Shown: positions 17,624 through 27,418 of the stretch, piece after piece
How positions within the stretch are numbered: position 1 is the stretch's first letter
Layout of the letters: every line of letters starts with the position of its first letter
From: Verrucomicrobiota bacterium
Lineage (GTDB): Bacteria > Verrucomicrobiota > Verrucomicrobiia > Opitutales > Opitutaceae
Reading direction: 5' to 3'
Assembly (NCBI GenBank): GCA_018239845.1
Contig: JAFEGO010000106.1
Span: 1 to 35,862, forward strand
DNA: 35,862 nucleotides
Position numbers and translations under genes: made by a program
Notes under the pieces: model-generated
Seen by the model: the letters and a program-made list of their open reading frames with translations, nothing else
Database searches by the model: none
Told to the model about the DNA's origin: nothing

Positions 17624-17694
17624 AGTAGCGGCAGGCCTCCGTGCCTGCCGTAGAAGGGACTTTGCTACGGCAGGCAGGGACGCCTGCCGCTACT
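17624..17694. repeat. REP/BIME-like double palindrome between VOC gene and tyrS
   Basis: Two 28-base arms, 17625-17652 and 17666-17693, are reverse complements with only two mismatches, and one flanking pair on each side extends them. Each arm is itself a hairpin: CGGCAGGC pairs with GCCTGCCG across six bases (CTCCGT in the first, AGGGAC in the second). The whole element fills the 72 bp between the two convergent stop codons. This is the architecture of paired REP sequences; it may also stop transcription from both sides, although there is no T-run. Confidence 0.85.
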
Positions 17695-18972
17695 TCACTT
17701 CACGTTCAGCACCGCGTACGTGCGCTTGCCCTTGCGGAGGAGGACATACTTGCCGAAGAGCAGGTCAGCGTACGTAACGGCGCGACCGACTTCAGTGGCG
17801 CGGACGTTGTTCACGTAGATGCCGCCGCCTTCGATATCCTTGCGGGCCTGCCCCTTCGACGGGCAGAGGCCGGCATGAACGAGCACGTCGGTGAGTGCGG
17901 TGCCGGGGGCGGCGAGCTTGGCGGCTTCGAAGTCCTTGGTCGGCACTTCGCCGACGACGTCGTTGAACAACTCCTCGGTCACACCGTCGAGGGAGCCGCC
18001 GAAGAGGATCTCGCTGGCCTTGATGGCGGCGGCGAGGGCGTCGGCGCCGTGGACCAGCGTGGTGATCTCGCGGGCGAGGGCCTTCTGTGCGGCGCGGGCG
18101 CCGGGGTCGGTCTGCAAGGTGGTTTCGAGCGCGCTGATTTCCTCGCGCGACAGGAAGGTGAGCACCTTCAGCAGCTTGATGACATCGGCGTCGTCGGCGT
18201 TGACGAAGAATTGGTAGAAGCGGTACGGCGAGGTGCGCTTGGGATCGAGCCAGACGGCGCCGGCGGCGGTCTTGCCGTATTTGGTGCCGTCGGACTTGGT
18301 GAGCAGCGGGAAGACGAGGCCCCACGCGGGTACGCCGAGCTTCTTGCGGATGAGGTCGGTGCCGGCGGTGATGTTGCCCCACTGGTCGGTCGCGCCGACC
18401 TGGAGCTCGCAGCCGCAGGCCTCGCGCAGGTGGTAGAAATCGTGCGCCTGCAGCAGCATGTAGCTGAACTCGGTGTAGCTGATGCCCGTGTCGCCTTCGA
18501 GGCGGCTGCGCACGCTGTCCTTGGCCAGCATGGTGTTGACGGAAAAATATTTTCCGATGTCGCGCAGGAATTCGAGGAAGGTGATCGGCGCGGTCCAGGT
18601 GGAGTTGTCCACGAGGCGCGCGGGATTGGTCGGGCTGGTGAAATCGAGAAACTTGCTCAGCTGGGCCTTCACGCAGGCGATGTTGTGCGCGACCTGCTCG
18701 GGCGTCTGGAGATTGCGCTCGGAGGATTTGCCCGAGGGGTCGCCGACCATGCCGGTGGCGCCACCCGCGAGGGCGAGGGGATGGTGGCCCGCGAGCTGGA
18801 AGCGGCGGAGCGCGAAGAGCGGCACGAGGTTGCCCACGTGGAGGGAGTCGGCCGTCGGGTCGAAGCCGCAATACAGCGTCACCGGGCCTTGGGCGAGGCG
18901 CTGGGTGAGCGCATCGAGGTCGGTGCAATCGGCGTAGAGGCCGCGCCATTGGAGGTCTTCGAGGATGTTCAT
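17695..18972 (-). CDS. tyrS: Tyrosyl-tRNA synthetase
   Basis: Class I aminoacyl-tRNA synthetase that charges tRNA-Tyr, 425 residues, normal for the bacterial TyrS type. The HIGH-like motif is HVGN at 45-48, preceded by CGFDPTADSL. GGATGMVGDPSGKSSER and QVGATDQWGNITAGTDLI are typical substrate-binding blocks. The KMSKS-like loop is KYGKT near 230. A C-terminal S4 RNA-binding domain covers roughly residues 360-425 (PSKGQARKDIEGGGIYVNN). The ATG at 18972 gives the conserved N-terminus. The gene is divergent from the peroxiredoxin across 222 bp of shared upstream sequence; a TTGACC hexamer on the minus strand (19013-19008) could be its -35, but no good -10 is at the right distance. Confidence 0.97.
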   Translation of the reverse strand: MNILEDLQWRGLYADCTDLDALTQRLAQGPVTLYCGFDPTADSLHVGNLVPLFALRRFQLAGHHPLALAGGATGMVGDPSGKSSERNLQTPEQVAHNIACVKAQLSKFLDFTSPTNPARLVDNSTWTAPITFLEFLRDIGKYFSVNTMLAKDSVRSRLEGDTGISYTEFSYMLLQAHDFYHLREACGCELQVGATDQWGNITAGTDLIRKKLGVPAWGLVFPLLTKSDGTKYGKTAAGAVWLDPKRTSPYRFYQFFVNADDADVIKLLKVLTFLSREEISALETTLQTDPGARAAQKALAREITTLVHGADALAAAIKASEILFGGSLDGVTEELFNDVVGEVPTKDFEAAKLAAPGTALTDVLVHAGLCPSKGQARKDIEGGGIYVNNVRATEVGRAVTYADLLFGKYVLLRKGKRTYAVLNVK

Positions 18973-19194
18973 GACAAAGGGCTAGGTTGTTCGGGCGGCG
19001 CGGGGAGGGTCAAGGGGAAGCTTGGGGCTGCAACGGCCGCTAATGGCCCGCGTTTGAAAAAAATAAACCCGCCTTCTTTCCGGAAAAACGGTTTGCCGCC
19101 GGGGCGGGGCGGGCTCAATTCTCCCCCACTTCCCTCCGTGGCCGCCCCGGTGCGCGGAATCCAACGAACATTCATCCTTTAACCACCTCCTACC

Positions 19195-19668
19195 ATGCCC
19201 CTCGCTGTTGGCTCCAAAGCCCCCGATTTCACCCTCAAGTCCAAAGCCGCTGACGGTCTCAAGGACGTCACGCTGAGCGCCAACTTTGGCAAGAAGCAGA
19301 CCGTGCTGCTCTTCTTCCCCCTGGCGTTCACCGGCGTCTGCACGCAGGAGCTGTGCGACACGACCTCCGGCCTCGGCGAGTACGAGAGGCTCGGCGCCGA
19401 TGTGATCGCGATCAGCGTGGACAGCCCCTTCGCGCAGGAAGCGTGGGCCAATGCCAACAAGATCAAGCTCACCATCGTCAGCGACCTCAACAAGACGGCC
19501 ACGAAGGCCTATGACGTCGTGTTCCCCGGCCTCGCTGGCATCGGCGACACGTCGGCCCGGGCGGCGTTCGTCATCGGCAAGGATGGCGTGATCAAATATT
19601 CCGAGCAGACCGCCACGCCGAAGGACCTCCCGAACTTCGCCGCCGTCAAAGCCGCCCTCGCCAAGTAA
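19195..19668 (+). CDS. Peroxiredoxin (AhpC/TSA family)
   Basis: A 157-residue thiol peroxidase that should reduce peroxides in the cytoplasm. The active-site block is FPLAFTGVCTQELC, with peroxidatic Cys49 and a second Cys at 54. The C-x4-C spacing is the one seen in BCP/PrxQ-type enzymes, where the second Cys resolves, although overall the sequence also resembles AhpE-like one-Cys types. APDFTLKS at the N-terminus and GKDGVIKYSEQ near the C-terminus are typical. The start codon follows a pyrimidine-rich ACCACCTCCTACC stretch rather than a Shine-Dalgarno site. The 222-bp region before it is shared with divergent tyrS. Confidence 0.92.
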   Translation: MPLAVGSKAPDFTLKSKAADGLKDVTLSANFGKKQTVLLFFPLAFTGVCTQELCDTTSGLGEYERLGADVIAISVDSPFAQEAWANANKIKLTIVSDLNKTATKAYDVVFPGLAGIGDTSARAAFVIGKDGVIKYSEQTATPKDLPNFAAVKAALAK

Positions 19669-19689
19669 TCGCCCTCGTTAGGCATCCAG

Positions 19690-19721
19690 CCTTTCAGCCC
19701 TTCAGCCTTTCAGTCCTTCAA
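19690..19721 (+). repeat. Two tandem 16-bp pyrimidine-rich repeats before acnA
   Basis: CCTTTCAGCCCTTCAG (19690-19705) is followed at once by CCTTTCAGTCCTTCAA (19706-19721), two mismatches in 16. They occupy the acnA leader, ending five bases before the ATG. Their role is unknown. Confidence 0.6.
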
Positions 19722-19726
19722 TATCC

Positions 19727-22426
<2,700 letters not shown>

Positions 22427-22445
22427 GTAAAATCCGCGTTACAGT

Positions 22446-22483
22446 CCCGGGAACGCAGCGCTCACGCGTTGCGTTTTTCCGGG
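22446..22483 (+). terminator. Intrinsic terminator after acnA
   Basis: AACGCAGCG (22452-22460) pairs with CGTTGCGTT (22467-22475), one G-U pair, around a six-base loop. The T-run covers 22474-22478. An outer CCCGG/CCGGG pair closes the element. It ends 26 bp before the STAS start. Confidence 0.75.
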
Positions 22484-22508
22484 AATGGGTGACATTAGAT
22501 CCACGCAC

Positions 22509-23021
22509 ATGGCAGACACAGGCAAACCGGTCTATCTCGTCGATGCTTACTCCGACCCCGTCGTGGTCCGGATCGACGGGCGCGCGTGTTTCCAAAACAG
22601 CCCCTGTCTCCGCGACTTCATCACCGAGATGCTGCGCCAGGGGAAGAAGCGCTTCGTGCTGGATTTTCAGACCTGCACGAGCATGGACAGCACTTTCCTT
22701 GGCGTCCTCGCGGGCGCCGCGTTGGAGCTCAAGAAAACGGCGCCCGACGGCAGCCTCGTGCTGGCGCGCGTCGGCCAGCGCAACCTGGAGCTGATTCGCA
22801 ACCTCGGCCTGCACCGCCTGCTGACGGTCGATGCCGAGGGTTTCCCGATGGGTTTCGACAAGTGCGACAAGGCGCTGGTCTGCGAGGACCACAGCGAGCT
22901 GGAGCATGCCCGCATGGTGCTGGAGGCGCACGAAAACCTCGTGACCGCCGACGAGGCCAACCGCACGAAGTTTCAGGATGTGATGGCGTTTTTGAAGAAC
23001 CGCGTTGGCCAGCGGGTTTGA
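22509..23021 (+). CDS. STAS-domain protein, anti-sigma-factor-antagonist-like
   Basis: A 170-residue protein with a STAS domain in residues ~10-110. FVLDFQTCTSMDSTFLGVLAG (49-69, in pieces) is the core. The D-S at 60-61 corresponds to the serine that RsbV/SpoIIAA proteins have phosphorylated by their partner kinase. The last ~60 residues (LEHARMVLEAHENLVTADEANRTKFQDV, in pieces) form an extra helical tail absent from minimal RsbV proteins. The ATG at 22509 is preferred; an in-frame ATG at 22485 sits two bases after the acnA terminator. The next gene encodes a PP2C-type phosphatase, the enzyme class that dephosphorylates such proteins, so the pair probably works together. No RsbW-like kinase or sigma factor is nearby. 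Confidence 0.85.
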   Translation: MADTGKPVYLVDAYSDPVVVRIDGRACFQNSPCLRDFITEMLRQGKKRFVLDFQTCTSMDSTFLGVLAGAALELKKTAPDGSLVLARVGQRNLELIRNLGLHRLLTVDAEGFPMGFDKCDKALVCEDHSELEHARMVLEAHENLVTADEANRTKFQDVMAFLKNRVGQRV

Positions 23022-23134
23022 GCGGGATTGCAAGCGGGGCGGACCTTTGACCGTCTTGCGCTCTGTTAAATCTTCACCGGGGGTGCCAATCGGCGATTGC
23101 CCGGCCCCGGGGTAGTCCTCAAGCTGACCCGTTC

Positions 23135-24577
23135 ATGGTTCTGCTTCTGATCATCGGCCTGCTGGTGGGTGTCCTCGTGATGCTCGTCCCCTTGGCGCGC
23201 GCCCACCACGAACGGGAGCGCTTGTCGGCGGACAACCAGCGACTGATGCAGGACCGTCAGCTCGTGGTGGATTTCATGCACCACATGGTCGAGGCCCTCG
23301 GCGAAGGCCTGACGCGGCAGGAGCTGCACCAGCGCATTGTGCATGCGGCGATCCTCTGCTCGGGCGCGCTCAGTGCGTGTCTCTTTGAGCGCGGCGAGGA
23401 CGGCCAGATGCGCAGCGCGGCGGTGGAGGGGCTTTTCCCCCCGCACCGGCCGCTGCCGCCTGCGCTCCGCGGCAAGGCCTCGACCCGCGCGCGCTTCATC
23501 GAGCAGGTGCTGAAGTCGGAGACCTTTCCCGACAATGAGGGCATCGTCGGCGCGGTCGTGCAGACCGGGCAGCCGCAGCTGCTGGCCGACGCCGCGGCGG
23601 ATAAGCGCGTGGTGGTGCATGAGGATCCGGCGCTCAAGGTGCGCTCGGTGATCGCGGTGCCGCTGAAGTTTCGCGACAAGTTTTTCGGCGTGCTGGCTGT
23701 GGCCAACTCAGCCGGCGGCGAGCCCTTCACGCAGGCGGATTTCGCGCTCATGCAATCGCTCGCCGAACAGGCGGCGCTGGCGCTGAACAACGCCGAGTTC
23801 CTGCACTTCCAGATCGAGAAGAAGCAGCTCGACCTCGACCTCTCGCTCGCGAGCGGCATCCAGCAGATGCTGTTGCCGGATGAGGCGCCGCACCTGGCGG
23901 GGCTCGACATCGACGCGCGCTACACGCCGGCGCAGAAGGTCAGCGGCGATTTTTACGACCTGTTCGCCCTGAGCCCGACGCGGCTCGGCATCGCGGTCGC
24001 CGACGTATCCGGCAAGGGGATTCCGGCGTCGCTGCTCATGGCCATCTGTCGGACGAACCTGCGGCAGATCGCCCCGCGCTTCGCCTCGCCGGCGGAGGCG
24101 CTGAAGGAGCTGAACCGCGTGATGGGCGGCGACATGCACCGCGGTATGTTCATCACGATGCTTTATGCCGTGATCGATACGGCGCGCGGCGAAGTGACCC
24201 TCGCGCGGGCGGGCCACGAGCTGCCGCTGATCTCGCGGCCGAACGCGGCCAACGGCGGAGCGCTGGGCGAGTTCGTCGGTTCCGAGGGCATGCCGCTGGG
24301 CATGGTGCCCGATGAGATTTTCTCGGCGGTGATCGAGGACCGCACCGAGCCCTTCCGAGCCGGCGACGTGCTGGTGCTCTACACAGACGGCCTCACCGAG
24401 GCGCCCAACGAAGAGGACAAGGAGTTCTCCGGCGCACGCCTGCAGGATGCCGTGCGCTCGCTGCATGGCCAGACCGCCACGCAGATCAACGATGGTCTCC
24501 TTGAGAGCCTGCACCGCTTCGCTGGCACCACGATGCTGCGGGACGACCTGACGCTCGTCACGGTCCGGCACGGATAA
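23135..24577 (+). CDS. GAF-PP2C (SpoIIE/RsbU-type) serine phosphatase, membrane-anchored
   Basis: A 480-residue protein: one N-terminal transmembrane helix (residues ~1-22), a short coiled linker, a GAF sensor domain (~50-220, with GIVGAVVQTGQPQLL and SVIAVPLKFRDKFFGVLAVAN) and a PP2C-type phosphatase domain (~245-480). Metal-binding and catalytic motifs are present: SGDFYDLF near 269, VADVSGKGIPASL near 288, YTDGLTEA near 416 and RDDLTLV near 469. Enzymes of this class remove phosphate from STAS-domain antagonists in partner switching, and a STAS gene ends 113 bp upstream. The GAF ligand is unknown. The 113-bp gap contains TTGACC at 23047-23052, a possible -35, so it may also have its own promoter. 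Confidence 0.9.
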   Translation: MVLLLIIGLLVGVLVMLVPLARAHHERERLSADNQRLMQDRQLVVDFMHHMVEALGEGLTRQELHQRIVHAAILCSGALSACLFERGEDGQMRSAAVEGLFPPHRPLPPALRGKASTRARFIEQVLKSETFPDNEGIVGAVVQTGQPQLLADAAADKRVVVHEDPALKVRSVIAVPLKFRDKFFGVLAVANSAGGEPFTQADFALMQSLAEQAALALNNAEFLHFQIEKKQLDLDLSLASGIQQMLLPDEAPHLAGLDIDARYTPAQKVSGDFYDLFALSPTRLGIAVADVSGKGIPASLLMAICRTNLRQIAPRFASPAEALKELNRVMGGDMHRGMFITMLYAVIDTARGEVTLARAGHELPLISRPNAANGGALGEFVGSEGMPLGMVPDEIFSAVIEDRTEPFRAGDVLVLYTDGLTEAPNEEDKEFSGARLQDAVRSLHGQTATQINDGLLESLHRFAGTTMLRDDLTLVTVRHG

Positions 24578-24628
24578 CGTGTGGGCGGGCTTGCGTCGGT
24601 GCGCGCTGCGGCCCACGTTTCTCCTCCC

Positions 24629-25849
24629 ATGTCCTCCGCCACTGCGCCTCTCGACCGGTTCTCGCAGCCCGACAAAGCCGGGCATTTCGGCCGCTACGGC
24701 GGCGTGTATGTGCCCGAGACCCTGATGACGGCCCTGGAGGAACTCACCGCGGCCTATGAGCAGGCGCGCAGCGAGCCCGCCTTCCAAAAGGAACTGGCGC
24801 ATCATCTCAAGGAGTTCGCCGGTCGCCCGACCGAATTGTATTTTGCCTCGCGGCTCACGGAGCACTGCGGCGGCGCGAAAATTTATCTGAAGCGCGAAGA
24901 CTTGCTGCACACCGGCGCGCACAAGATCAACAACGCCATCGGCCAGGCCCTGCTCGCGCTCCGCATGGGCAAGAAGCGCATCATCGCCGAGACGGGCGCG
25001 GGCCAGCATGGCGTCGCGACCGCGGCGGTCTGCGCGAAGTTCGGTCTCCAGTGCATCGTGTACATGGGGCAGGTGGACATGGAGCGCCAGGCGCTGAACG
25101 TCTTCCGCATGCGCCTCATGGGCGCGGAGGTCCGCGCCGTGACCTCCGGCCAGAAGACGCTCAAGGATGCGGTCAACGAAGCCATGCGCGACTGGGTGAC
25201 CAACGTCCGCGACACGCACTACATCCTCGGCTCGGCGCTGGGCTCGCACCCGTATCCGATGATGGTCCGCGATTTTCACCGCTTCATCGGCCGCGAAGCG
25301 AAGGAGCAGATCCTCGCCCGCGAAGGGCGGCTGCCCGACGAGATCGTCGCCTGCGTCGGCGGCGGCTCCAATGCGATCGGCTGTTTTTTTGAATTTCTCG
25401 AGGATACGAAGGTGCGCCTCATCGGCGTCGAGGCGGGTGGCCACGGCATCAAGCGTGGTGAACACGCGGCGCGCTTCGAAGGGGGCAAGCTCGGCGTGCT
25501 GCAAGGCGCGATGACCTACATCCTGCAGGACCCCGACGGCCAGATCGAGCTGACGCACTCCGTGAGTGCGGGTCTCGACTACGCCGCCATCGGGCCGGAG
25601 CACGCGTTTTACCGCGACCGCAAGCGGATCGACTACGCCTACGCGTGCGACGACGAAGTGCTTGAGGCTTTTAAGACCTGCTCGCGGCTCGAGGGTATCA
25701 TCCCCGCGCTCGAGTCGAGCCACGCGCTCGTCGAAGGCCTGAAGCGCGCCAAGGCGCTGCCGAAGGACAAGATCGTCCTTATCAATCTCTCCGGCCGAGG
25801 CGACAAGGATGTCCAGCAGGTCGCAAAAATCCTCGGCGTTACGCTCTGA
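24629..25849 (+). CDS. trpB: Tryptophan synthase beta chain
   Basis: Makes L-tryptophan from indole and serine with PLP, normally in an alpha2-beta2 complex with TrpA. The 406-residue length and motifs are standard. Lys99 in HTGAHKINN binds PLP, Glu121 in ETGAGQHG is the catalytic acid, and GGGSNAIG holds the cofactor phosphate. [12 protein letters not shown] at the N-terminus supports the ATG at 24629, which gives a normal TrpB start; a GTG at 24581 would add 16 unlikely residues. The leader just before the ATG is TTCTCCTCCC, with no purine-rich ribosome site. trpA and the other trp genes are absent from the window. yicC starts 5 bp after the stop. Confidence 0.97.
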   Translation: MSSATAPLDRFSQPDKAGHFGRYGGVYVPETLMTALEELTAAYEQARSEPAFQKELAHHLKEFAGRPTELYFASRLTEHCGGAKIYLKREDLLHTGAHKINNAIGQALLALRMGKKRIIAETGAGQHGVATAAVCAKFGLQCIVYMGQVDMERQALNVFRMRLMGAEVRAVTSGQKTLKDAVNEAMRDWVTNVRDTHYILGSALGSHPYPMMVRDFHRFIGREAKEQILAREGRLPDEIVACVGGGSNAIGCFFEFLEDTKVRLIGVEAGGHGIKRGEHAARFEGGKLGVLQGAMTYILQDPDGQIELTHSVSAGLDYAAIGPEHAFYRDRKRIDYAYACDDEVLEAFKTCSRLEGIIPALESSHALVEGLKRAKALPKDKIVLINLSGRGDKDVQQVAKILGVTL

Positions 25850-25854
25850 TCGCT

Positions 25855-26727
25855 ATGAAAAGCATGACCGGTTACGGGCGGGCGGTGGCGGCGGTGGGGA
25901 ACTACACGCTCACCGTGCAGGTGAGCTCGGTGAACCGGAAGACCCTTGATCTGGCGATCCGGCTGCCGGACAAATGGGACAGCCTGGAGGCGGCCGTCGG
26001 CGAGCAGGTGCGGCGCGTGGCGTTGCGCGGCCGCATCAGCGTGACGGCTGAGCTGACCGGCGCACCCGGGGCAAATGTCGCCACGTGGGACGATGCCGAG
26101 ATCAGCGCCACGCTTGACCGGCTGGCGGCGCTGGCGTCGTTGCGCGGCGTGACCTTTGAGCCGACGGCGGAGCTGCTTTGGTCGGTCGCGAGCGGACAGC
26201 GCAAAGCCGCGGTCATTCCCACGGCGGAAGCGGGCGCTGCGGCGTTGAGCGAGGCGGTGGGCGAGGCGCTGAAGGCTTTTGTCGCGATGCGTACGCAGGA
26301 AGGCTCGGCGCTTTTAAAAGATTTTCTGGCGCGCTTGCAGATCCTGCAGGAGCACGTCGCGGCGGTAGCGGCGCGGGCACCGGGCGTGACCGCGGGCTAT
26401 CGCGAGCAGCTGCTGCAGAAACTGCGGCAGGCGGGCCTCGAGCTGAATGTCGAAGACGAGCGCGTGCTCAAGGAAGTCGCGCTGTTTGCCGACCGCTGCG
26501 ATGTGACGGAGGAGCTGACGCGCCTGCGCAGCCACCTGGACCAGTTTGAAAAACTGTTGAAGTCCGACGGCGAAATCGGGCGCAAGTCAGAGTTTATTTT
26601 GCAAGAGATCGGCCGCGAGGTGAACACGATCGGCAGCAAGGCCAACGACCTGACGATCTCGCGCGCCGTGATCGAGCTGAAGAACGAACTCGAGCGCATC
26701 CGCGAGCAGATCGCGAATGTGGAGTAG
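25855..26727 (+). CDS. YicC/YloC family endoribonuclease
   Basis: A 290-residue member of the YicC/YloC family, reported as an endoribonuclease involved in RNA turnover in enterobacteria. The N-terminal signature MKSMTGYGRA is intact. So is the C-terminal block (GEIGRKSEFILQEIGREVN, then TIGSKANDLTISRAVIELK) and the final EIRREQ-like end, here ELERIREQIANVE. The start is 5 bp after the trpB stop, which implies co-transcription and probably coupled translation. It converges on lspA, with a 62-bp inverted repeat between them. Confidence 0.92.
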   Translation: MKSMTGYGRAVAAVGNYTLTVQVSSVNRKTLDLAIRLPDKWDSLEAAVGEQVRRVALRGRISVTAELTGAPGANVATWDDAEISATLDRLAALASLRGVTFEPTAELLWSVASGQRKAAVIPTAEAGAAALSEAVGEALKAFVAMRTQEGSALLKDFLARLQILQEHVAAVAARAPGVTAGYREQLLQKLRQAGLELNVEDERVLKEVALFADRCDVTEELTRLRSHLDQFEKLLKSDGEIGRKSEFILQEIGREVNTIGSKANDLTISRAVIELKNELERIREQIANVE

Positions 26728-26742
26728 GAACAGACGGTATTA

Positions 26743-26804
26743 ATCTGGAACTCAGGAACTCGGGGAGGGACGCGTTCGGATTCCAGCGTTCCTGAATTCC
26801 AGAT
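26743..26804. repeat. Inverted repeat between convergent yicC and lspA
   Basis: Arms 26743-26759 (ATCTGGAACTCAGGAAC) and 26788-26804 are reverse complements with one mismatch in 17, separated by 28 bases. It may be a dispersed palindromic repeat or a two-way transcription barrier. There is no T-run beside the arms. Confidence 0.7.
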
Positions 26805-26816
26805 GACTTCTCCGCA

Positions 26817-27377
26817 TTATTGTGGGGCGCGGAGGGAGTGCCAGAGGTAGAGGACCACACCGACGCAGATGCCGGAGTCGGCGATATTGAAAGTCGGATA
26901 CGTGTAGCTGCCGAAGTGCAGATCAATGAAGTCGATCACATGGCCGTGCAGCAGGCGGTCGAGCAGGTTGCCCGCGATGCCGCCGCAGAGGAGGCCGAAG
27001 CTCACCTGGGTGATGCGGTTGCGCAGGCCGAGCGAGTGCCGCCAGACGAAGATCGCCACGAGCGTCGCGGCCGCGAGCCCGGCGAGCAGGACGCTGGCCC
27101 CGGAAAACATGCTCCACGCCGCGCCGGTATTGCCGACGTGGACGATGCGGAAGAAGCCGTCGATGACGGTGATCGTGTTGGGCCCGCCGTAGGTGGGGAA
27201 CGGCAGGTGCGCCGCGATCCACGCCTTGCTCAGCTGGTCGAGCAGGAAGATTGTGGCCGCGAGAATCCAAAGCGTGCGATACGCCAAAGTGCGGCCGATT
27301 TTCGATTTTGGATTCTCGATTTTCGATGGGTCAGGTGTGGCCTGACCCAAGGGACGAACAGGGACGTGATCGGCCAT
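26817..27377 (-). CDS. lspA: Lipoprotein signal peptidase (signal peptidase II)
   Basis: Inner-membrane aspartyl protease that removes signal peptides from prolipoproteins. Four hydrophobic helices are visible. Conserved blocks are DQLSKAWI (47-54), VGNTGAAWSMF (81-91), GGIAGNLLDRLLHGHVIDFID (132-152, in pieces) and FNIADSGICVG (163-173). The catalytic aspartates should be Asp149 and Asp167. At 186 residues it is about 25-30 longer than usual. The extra N-terminal part (residues ~8-30, including DPSKIENPKSKIG) is encoded by repeats (27297-27349). The only ATG is at 27377; a TTG at 27287 would give 156 residues starting just before helix 1, a normal size. The true start is therefore uncertain. 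It is the last gene of the ileS operon, 41 bp after the DksA-like gene. Confidence 0.93.
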   Translation of the reverse strand: MADHVPVRPLGQATPDPSKIENPKSKIGRTLAYRTLWILAATIFLLDQLSKAWIAAHLPFPTYGGPNTITVIDGFFRIVHVGNTGAAWSMFSGASVLLAGLAAATLVAIFVWRHSLGLRNRITQVSFGLLCGGIAGNLLDRLLHGHVIDFIDLHFGSYTYPTFNIADSGICVGVVLYLWHSLRAPQ

Positions 27378-27417
27378 AGCAGAAATCGAAAATCAAAAAT
27401 CGAGAATCGAAAATCCG
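27297..27417. repeat. GATTTTCGATT repeat cluster and hairpin over the lspA start
   Basis: Copies of GATTTTCGATT occur at both ends of the element, in the plus sense near 27298-27327 and in the minus sense near 27383-27415, giving an imperfect inverted arrangement. Between them, TGGGTCAGG (27327-27335) pairs perfectly with CCTGACCCA (27341-27349) across TGTGG. The cluster covers the intergenic gap after the DksA-like gene and the first ~27 codons of the longest lspA frame. Confidence 0.75.
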
Positions 27418-27418
27418 A

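Noticed and set aside
18973..19194. tRNA, small RNA or clear promoter pair between tyrS and the peroxiredoxin gene
   Set aside because: No cloverleaf was found. A TTGACC on the minus strand has no matching -10 at usual spacing, so no promoter is claimed.
23080..23113. Hairpin between the STAS and phosphatase genes (CAATC/GATTG)
   Set aside because: Only a five-base core pairs cleanly and there is no T-run; it may be chance in GC-rich sequence.
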